From assembly GCF_946481715.1 (NCBI RefSeq), contig NZ_CAMLOV010000189.1:1-9731 (forward strand): a stretch of 9,731 nucleotides of DNA, written 5' to 3'. The stretch is from an uncultured Mucilaginibacter sp. (GTDB lineage Bacteria > Bacteroidota > Bacteroidia > Sphingobacteriales > Sphingobacteriaceae). The translations under genes and the position numbers were made by a program. Shown here one piece after another: positions 6,883 to 9,731 of the stretch (its first letter is position 1; the number at the start of each line of letters is the position of its first letter). The notes beneath the pieces were generated by a model, which saw only the letters and a list, made by a program, of their open reading frames with translations, ran no database searches and was not told the origin of the DNA.

Positions 6883-7022
6883 ATTCCCTCCCTCGGGAGG
6901 GGTGTGCGGGTTTTGTGCAGGGGCAGGGAGGGGTTTGCCACTATGCAAAACACATTGTTTAATGGCTAAACCCCTCCCTGCATTTACGCGCAGGCAGCCG
7001 CACCCCTCCCCAAGGAGGGAAT
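6883..7022. repeat. 140-bp nested palindromic intergenic element
   Basis: The gap between polX and rfaE2 is nearly filled by a long hairpin-forming sequence. The outer arms are ATTCCCTCC (6883-6891) with GGAGGGAAT (7014-7022), then GGGAGGGGTG (6895-6904) with CACCCCTCCC (7001-7010). The inner arms are 6923-6940 (GCAGGGAGGGGTTTGCCA) with 6963-6981 (TGGCTAAACCCCTCCCTGC), pairing with one bulged base around a 22-nt loop (6941-6962). The G/C-block sequence differs sharply from the flanking A/T-rich spacer. It has no coding potential. It resembles the CCCTCC/GGAGGG palindromes I associate with intergenic repeats in this bacterial group. It could be a small non-autonomous mobile element, a transcript-stabilising or terminating structure, or both. 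There is no U-tract after the outer arm, so it is not a classical terminator. Confidence 0.75.
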
Positions 7023-7037
7023 TAAAAAACTATCACC

Positions 7038-7541
7038 ATGCGCCACAACCTCGAACAAACCCTTTTAGATAAAATAACCGATGCACCGACCCTTGCCGCC
7101 CGCATACAGGCATGGAAAGCCGAGGGCAAAAAGATCGTGTTCACCAACGGTGTATTCGATCTGCTACATTTAGGGCATATCACTTACATGGCCAAAGCGG
7201 CCGAATTGGGCGATAAGCTGGTTATCGGGCTAAATGCAGATGCATCGGTAAAACGCTTAAAAGGCGAAAGCCGCCCGGTTAACGACCAAAGCAATCGTGC
7301 CGCCCTGCTTGCCGCCTTGTTCTTTGTGGATGGTATTGTGCTTTTTGAAGAAGATACCCCGCGCGATTTAATTGTAACCCTAATGCCGGATATACTGGTA
7401 AAGGGCGCCGATTATACCATTGAGAACATTGCCGGGGCCAAAGAAGTGCTAGCCAACGGCGGCGAAGTAAAAACCATTAGCTTGGTGGAGGGGTATTCCT
7501 CTACCTCTATTATCAACAAAATAAGGGGACAAATAGCTTAA
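7038..7541 (+). CDS. rfaE2: D-glycero-beta-D-manno-heptose 1-phosphate adenylyltransferase (RfaE domain II)
   Basis: This enzyme transfers AMP from ATP to heptose 1-phosphate, giving ADP-heptose for the LPS inner core; it acts in the cytoplasm. The 167 residues correspond to the C-terminal half of the fused HldE of enterobacteria; no kinase half is attached, so the heptose kinase must be a separate gene outside the window. Seen in the sequence are the cytidylyltransferase-like nucleotide-binding motif TNGVFDLLHLGH (36-47, with H44 and H47) and GESRPVNDQSNRAALL (76-91). Further on are PDILVKGADYTIENIAGAKEV (117-137) and the late EGYSSTSIINKI (151-162), equivalent to the family's STTxII ATP-site motif. 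A GT9 transferase that may use the product starts 15 bp downstream, so the two probably form an operon. The upstream gap is occupied by the palindromic element; I see no convincing promoter there. Other nucleotidyltransferases of this fold are less likely given the GT9 neighbour. Confidence 0.92.
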   Translation: MRHNLEQTLLDKITDAPTLAARIQAWKAEGKKIVFTNGVFDLLHLGHITYMAKAAELGDKLVIGLNADASVKRLKGESRPVNDQSNRAALLAALFFVDGIVLFEEDTPRDLIVTLMPDILVKGADYTIENIAGAKEVLANGGEVKTISLVEGYSSTSIINKIRGQIA

Positions 7542-7556
7542 TCCGGCAAAATTCGA

Positions 7557-8522
7557 ATGAAAATACTGGTTATCCGCTTCAGCTCGATGGGTGATATCAT
7601 CTATACAACCCCCGTTGTGCGCTGTATAAAAAAGCAGGTACCCAATGCCGAGGTTCATTTTTTAACTAAGCCGGCTTTTCAATACATCTATAACAACAAC
7701 CCTTATCTTGATAAGTTGCTGCTGCTTAAAGCTACACTGGCAGAAACCATTGCTGATATAAAAGCAGAAAAATACGATTGCATTATCGACCTGCATAACA
7801 ACCTGCGCACGGCAATTATTAAACTGCGTGTTGGCGTTCAATCATCTACTTTTAAAAAACACACCATCCGCAAATGGCTTAGCTTAAGGTTTAACCTGAA
7901 ACTGGTACCCAATACGCATATTGTGGACCGGTATTTAAAAGCGGTGGAATTTTTAGGGGTAAGCAATGACGGCAAGCCAATTGATTATAACGTAGGCAAA
8001 CACCAATTAAATACGTTGTTGCCTGCATCGTACCAAAAAGGATTTGTTGCCTTTATCATTGGTGCAACGCATTTCACCAAACGGCTGCCAAATTATAAGG
8101 TCATCAACATCTGCCGGGATTTAAAGTACCCGGTGGTTTTGTTAGGCGGCAAGGATGTAAAAGCCAACGGCGACGAAATTGCTTCGGCATTGGGCGATAA
8201 CGTTTATAATGCCTGTGGCGCAACCACGCTGGATGAGTCGGTTTTTATGGTGTCTAAAGCGCAAAGCGTAATTGGGTTTGATACCGGGCTTACCCATATT
8301 GCCGAAGCTTTCGGCAGGCCCATCGTATCTATCTGGGGCGGTACGGTTCCCGATCTGCTGGGCGTACAGCCCTACATGGTAAAAGATGTTTTGGTTGCCG
8401 GCACCAATATCAGTTGCCGCCCCTGCTCTAAATTTGGGTTGCAAAAATGCCCGCTTGGGCACTTTAAGTGCATGAATGATATGCCGGAAGCTCCTATTAC
8501 GGCCTTTGTGAATAGCCGGTAA
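7557..8522 (+). CDS. Glycosyltransferase family 9 protein, heptosyltransferase-like
   Basis: GT9 enzymes such as WaaC, WaaF and WaaQ transfer heptose from ADP-heptose to the LPS core on the cytoplasmic face of the inner membrane. The 321 residues fit a two-Rossmann GT-B fold. The N-terminal MKILVIRFSSMGDIIYTTPV places D13 where the catalytic Asp lies in WaaC-type enzymes. DCIIDLHNNLRTAI (74-87) is the conserved strand-helix of the first domain. IGFDTGLTHIAEAFGRPIVSIWG (239-261) is the donor-binding block with D242, T243 and H247. The C-terminus carries four cysteines, CRPC...C...C (C287, C290, C298, C305), ending in KCM. I recall a similar cysteine cluster in other Bacteroidota GT9 proteins, but it is absent from the E. 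coli enzymes. The gene begins 15 bp after rfaE2, supporting ADP-heptose as donor. The exact acceptor sugar (inner core I or II, or another glycan) cannot be told from sequence, so I assign no symbol. Confidence 0.92.
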   Translation: MKILVIRFSSMGDIIYTTPVVRCIKKQVPNAEVHFLTKPAFQYIYNNNPYLDKLLLLKATLAETIADIKAEKYDCIIDLHNNLRTAIIKLRVGVQSSTFKKHTIRKWLSLRFNLKLVPNTHIVDRYLKAVEFLGVSNDGKPIDYNVGKHQLNTLLPASYQKGFVAFIIGATHFTKRLPNYKVINICRDLKYPVVLLGGKDVKANGDEIASALGDNVYNACGATTLDESVFMVSKAQSVIGFDTGLTHIAEAFGRPIVSIWGGTVPDLLGVQPYMVKDVLVAGTNISCRPCSKFGLQKCPLGHFKCMNDMPEAPITAFVNSR

Positions 8523-8557
8523 ATTAAATATCTGCAAGAAATTAACTTTTTATTATT

Positions 8558-8565
8558 TACTTTTG
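8558..8565 (+). promoter_or_regulatory. Bacteroidota-type -7 promoter element for the outer-membrane protein gene
   Basis: TACTTTTG matches TAnnTTTG exactly. It lies 24 bp before the ATG at 8590, implying a short leader of about 15-20 nt. I see no strong -33 TTG. The position favours separate transcription from the LPS genes upstream, which have no terminator after them. It also argues against a TTG start at 8563, which the box overlaps. Confidence 0.6.
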
Positions 8566-8589
8566 GGAAGAAATTTAACCCTTATACAC

Positions 8590-9210
8590 ATGAAAAAACT
8601 ATTACTCTCAGTCGCATTTATTGCAGCATCAATGGGTGCATTTGCACAGATCCCTAAATTTGGTATTAAAGGCGGCGTAAACTTTGCCAACGTGTCTGCA
8701 TCAAGCGGCAGCGTTTCTGCATCGTTTGACAACTTAACAACTTTTTCTATCGGTGCTTTTGCCGACCTTAAAGCCGGTGCAATATCCGTACAACCAGGCT
8801 TATTTTATACGGGCAAAGGCTTTCAGTTTGATAACCAGGTAGCAAATGAGACCGATAAAATCAAATTATTTTATTTACAGGTACCTGTAAACTTTGTTTA
8901 CCATGCCCCTATTGTTGTAGGTAATATTTACCTTGGTGCGGGGCCGTTTGTAGCCTATGGCATATCCGGCAAAAGCAAAGCAACAAGTGGCGGCACAAGT
9001 ATTGAAGAAGACATAACTTTTGGCGATGGAGAGGATGATATCAAAAGGACAGAATTTGGCCTGCAGGGTATCGCCGGCCTGCAACTTAAAGGCGGGTTTT
9101 TAGTTGGCATAAGCTACGATTTAGGCCTGTCCAACATCGCTAACAATACCGGTGGCGACGGTTCTGTTAAAAATAAAGTATTTGGCGTTTCGGTAGGTTT
9201 TACCTTCTAA
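8590..9210 (+). CDS. Outer-membrane beta-barrel protein, PorT/OMP_b-brl type
   Basis: This is a small outer-membrane barrel of the kind annotated as 'outer membrane beta-barrel protein' or 'PorT family protein' in Bacteroidota. It has 206 residues from ATG 8590. An in-frame TTG at 8563 would add nine residues before a perfect signal peptide and overlaps the promoter box, so I reject it. The signal peptide is clear: MKK, a hydrophobic core LLLSVAFIAASMG, and AFA|Q with cleavage after A19. The mature part opens with FGIKGGVNFANV, typical of the family. It continues with alternating strands such as IGAFADLKAGAISVQPGLFY, KIKLFYLQVPVNFVY, NIYLGAGPFVAYGI, RTEFGLQGIAGLQL and FLVGISYDLGLSNI. The terminal strand KVFGVSVGFTF ends in Phe, as expected for BAM-dependent insertion. 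I estimate about eight strands. No specific ligand or function can be inferred. A strong terminator follows, so the gene appears to be monocistronic. Confidence 0.88.
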   Translation: MKKLLLSVAFIAASMGAFAQIPKFGIKGGVNFANVSASSGSVSASFDNLTTFSIGAFADLKAGAISVQPGLFYTGKGFQFDNQVANETDKIKLFYLQVPVNFVYHAPIVVGNIYLGAGPFVAYGISGKSKATSGGTSIEEDITFGDGEDDIKRTEFGLQGIAGLQLKGGFLVGISYDLGLSNIANNTGGDGSVKNKVFGVSVGFTF

Positions 9211-9234
9211 AAAAAATTTATTCGAACAGTGGAG

Positions 9235-9267
9235 AAAGAGGAGCAATTTTTGCTCCTCTTTTTTTTT
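9235..9267 (+). terminator. Strong Rho-independent terminator after the outer-membrane protein gene
   Basis: AAAGAGGAGCAA (9235-9246) pairs perfectly with TTGCTCCTCTTT (9250-9261) around a TTT loop, followed by six more T's (9262-9267). It lies 24 bp after the barrel gene's stop and 12 bp before the next start codon. Confidence 0.93.
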
Positions 9268-9279
9268 ACTTTTAAACCG

Positions 9280-9731
9280 ATGAAGAAACTACTGCTGATA
9301 CGCCACGCCAAAGCCACCCACGAAAGCGGCTATGCTGATTTTGAACGCCCGCTTACCGAAAAGGGCATAAAAGGCGCCGAAGCCATGGCGCAGCATCTAT
9401 TGGAAAAAGAAATTATCCCGCAGCTTTTTGTAACCAGCCCCGCCCTTCGTACACATAATACAGCAAATATCTTTACAGATACATTGAAACTGGCACCGTC
9501 AACCATTATTAAAGCTATTTATGATGCCGGGGAAACAACCCTGATACGGATCATCAACGATTTACCCGCCGATCGGGATTTTGTTGCATTGGTGGGGCAT
9601 AACCCCGCGGTGGAACAAATACTTTATACGTTAAGCGGCGCAGTTAAAGAAGTGCCGCCGGGCACGGTGGCACTTATTGAGTTTAATTTGGATACCTGGG
9701 AAGAAATTTACGAAGATTCGGGCAAGCTTAC
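9280..9731 (+). CDS. sixA: SixA-like phosphohistidine phosphatase (histidine phosphatase superfamily), 3' end outside the window
   Basis: SixA-type enzymes remove phosphate from phosphohistidine, in E. coli from Hpt or phosphotransferase-system proteins. The visible 150 residues start with MKKLLLIRHAKA, the RHG-like catalytic motif with H9 as the likely phospho-acceptor and R8 beside it. Then come FERPLTEKGIKGAEAMAQHL (21-40), TSPALRTHNTA (52-62, with R57) and the second catalytic histidine H107 in LVGHNPAVEQ (104-113). This is the short SixA layout. The frame is still open at the window end; from the usual length of about 160 residues, only a few codons are likely missing. The start at 9280 sits 12 bp after the terminator T-run. 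A TACTTTTA box (9267-9274, one mismatch to TAnnTTTG) is so close that the message would be nearly leaderless; this is speculative. Its natural substrate is unknown. The Hpt protein at 1270-893 is a conceivable but unsupported target. Confidence 0.88.
   Translation, partial: MKKLLLIRHAKATHESGYADFERPLTEKGIKGAEAMAQHLLEKEIIPQLFVTSPALRTHNTANIFTDTLKLAPSTIIKAIYDAGETTLIRIINDLPADRDFVALVGHNPAVEQILYTLSGAVKEVPPGTVALIEFNLDTWEEIYEDSGKL

Noticed and set aside
6860..7072. Plus-strand open frame of 70 codons between polX and rfaE2
   Set aside because: It starts at TTG, runs through the palindromic element, overlaps the rfaE2 start and gives a Pro/Arg-rich translation typical of translated repeats.
8142..8537. 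Minus-strand open frame of 131 codons
   Set aside because: It is antisense to the GT9 donor-binding block and cysteine tail, which are clearly coding on the plus strand; no family features are visible.
8563..8589. TTG start giving a nine-residue extension of the outer-membrane protein
   Set aside because: It would place nine residues before a textbook signal peptide and overlaps the TAnnTTTG promoter box; ATG 8590 is preferred.
893..9731. A single signalling system formed by the Hpt protein and the SixA-like phosphatase
   Set aside because: Both concern phosphohistidine, but they lie 8 kb apart in separate units with unrelated genes between them, so the window gives no support for a link.
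1..9731. CRISPR array, tRNA or rRNA genes, insertion sequence, prophage or defence cluster
   Set aside because: I found no regularly spaced repeats, no cloverleaf or rRNA-like sequence, and no transposase, integrase or phage protein motifs; nearly all DNA is covered by recognisable genes.

Overview
The window looks like chromosomal DNA of a Bacteroidota bacterium, most likely from the Sphingobacteriaceae (Mucilaginibacter/Pedobacter-like). The evidence is the gene families present (PorT-type outer-membrane barrel, stand-alone RfaE2 with a GT9 transferase, 67-kDa SppA), TAnnTTTG-type -7 promoter elements, weak Shine-Dalgarno signals, and A/T-rich spacers around moderately G+C-rich genes. The family-level placement is inference from overall look, not from a phylogeny.

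Layout. Positions 2-736 (+) hold the 3' end of pssA (phosphatidylserine synthase) followed 33 bp later by purS (purine synthesis). These converge with a two-gene minus-strand unit, folK (folate synthesis) followed by a stand-alone Hpt phosphotransfer protein (1772 down to 893). The convergent gap (737-892) is rich in inverted repeats and includes a terminator hairpin. Divergent from folK is sppA (1864-3660, +), with a TAnnTTTG promoter element upstream and a terminator downstream. Next, on the minus strand (5117-3711), is a 468-residue protein I do not recognise. It carries two clearly homologous copies of a roughly 170-residue domain and a C-terminal membrane anchor. Divergent from it is a PolX-family protein (5175-6851, +) whose PHP nuclease domain looks intact but whose polymerase palm has lost two of three catalytic aspartates. 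A 140-bp nested palindrome fills the gap to an LPS-core pair: rfaE2 (ADP-heptose synthesis, 7038-7541) and a GT9 heptosyltransferase-like gene (7557-8522). An outer-membrane beta-barrel gene follows (8590-9210) with its own promoter element and a strong terminator. The window ends inside a SixA-like histidine phosphatase gene (from 9280).

How the genes fit together. Most are housekeeping or envelope genes: phospholipid head-group synthesis, membrane peptide turnover, LPS core heptose, and an outer-membrane protein. Purine and folate synthesis are also represented. Hpt and SixA both act on phosphohistidine in signalling, but they lie 8 kb apart and nothing in the window links them.

I see no rRNA, tRNA, CRISPR array, integrase, transposase or phage gene. 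The stretches most worth a second look are the duplicated-domain protein, the degenerate-palm PolX and the nested palindrome. I do not see convincing evidence of a new multi-gene system.
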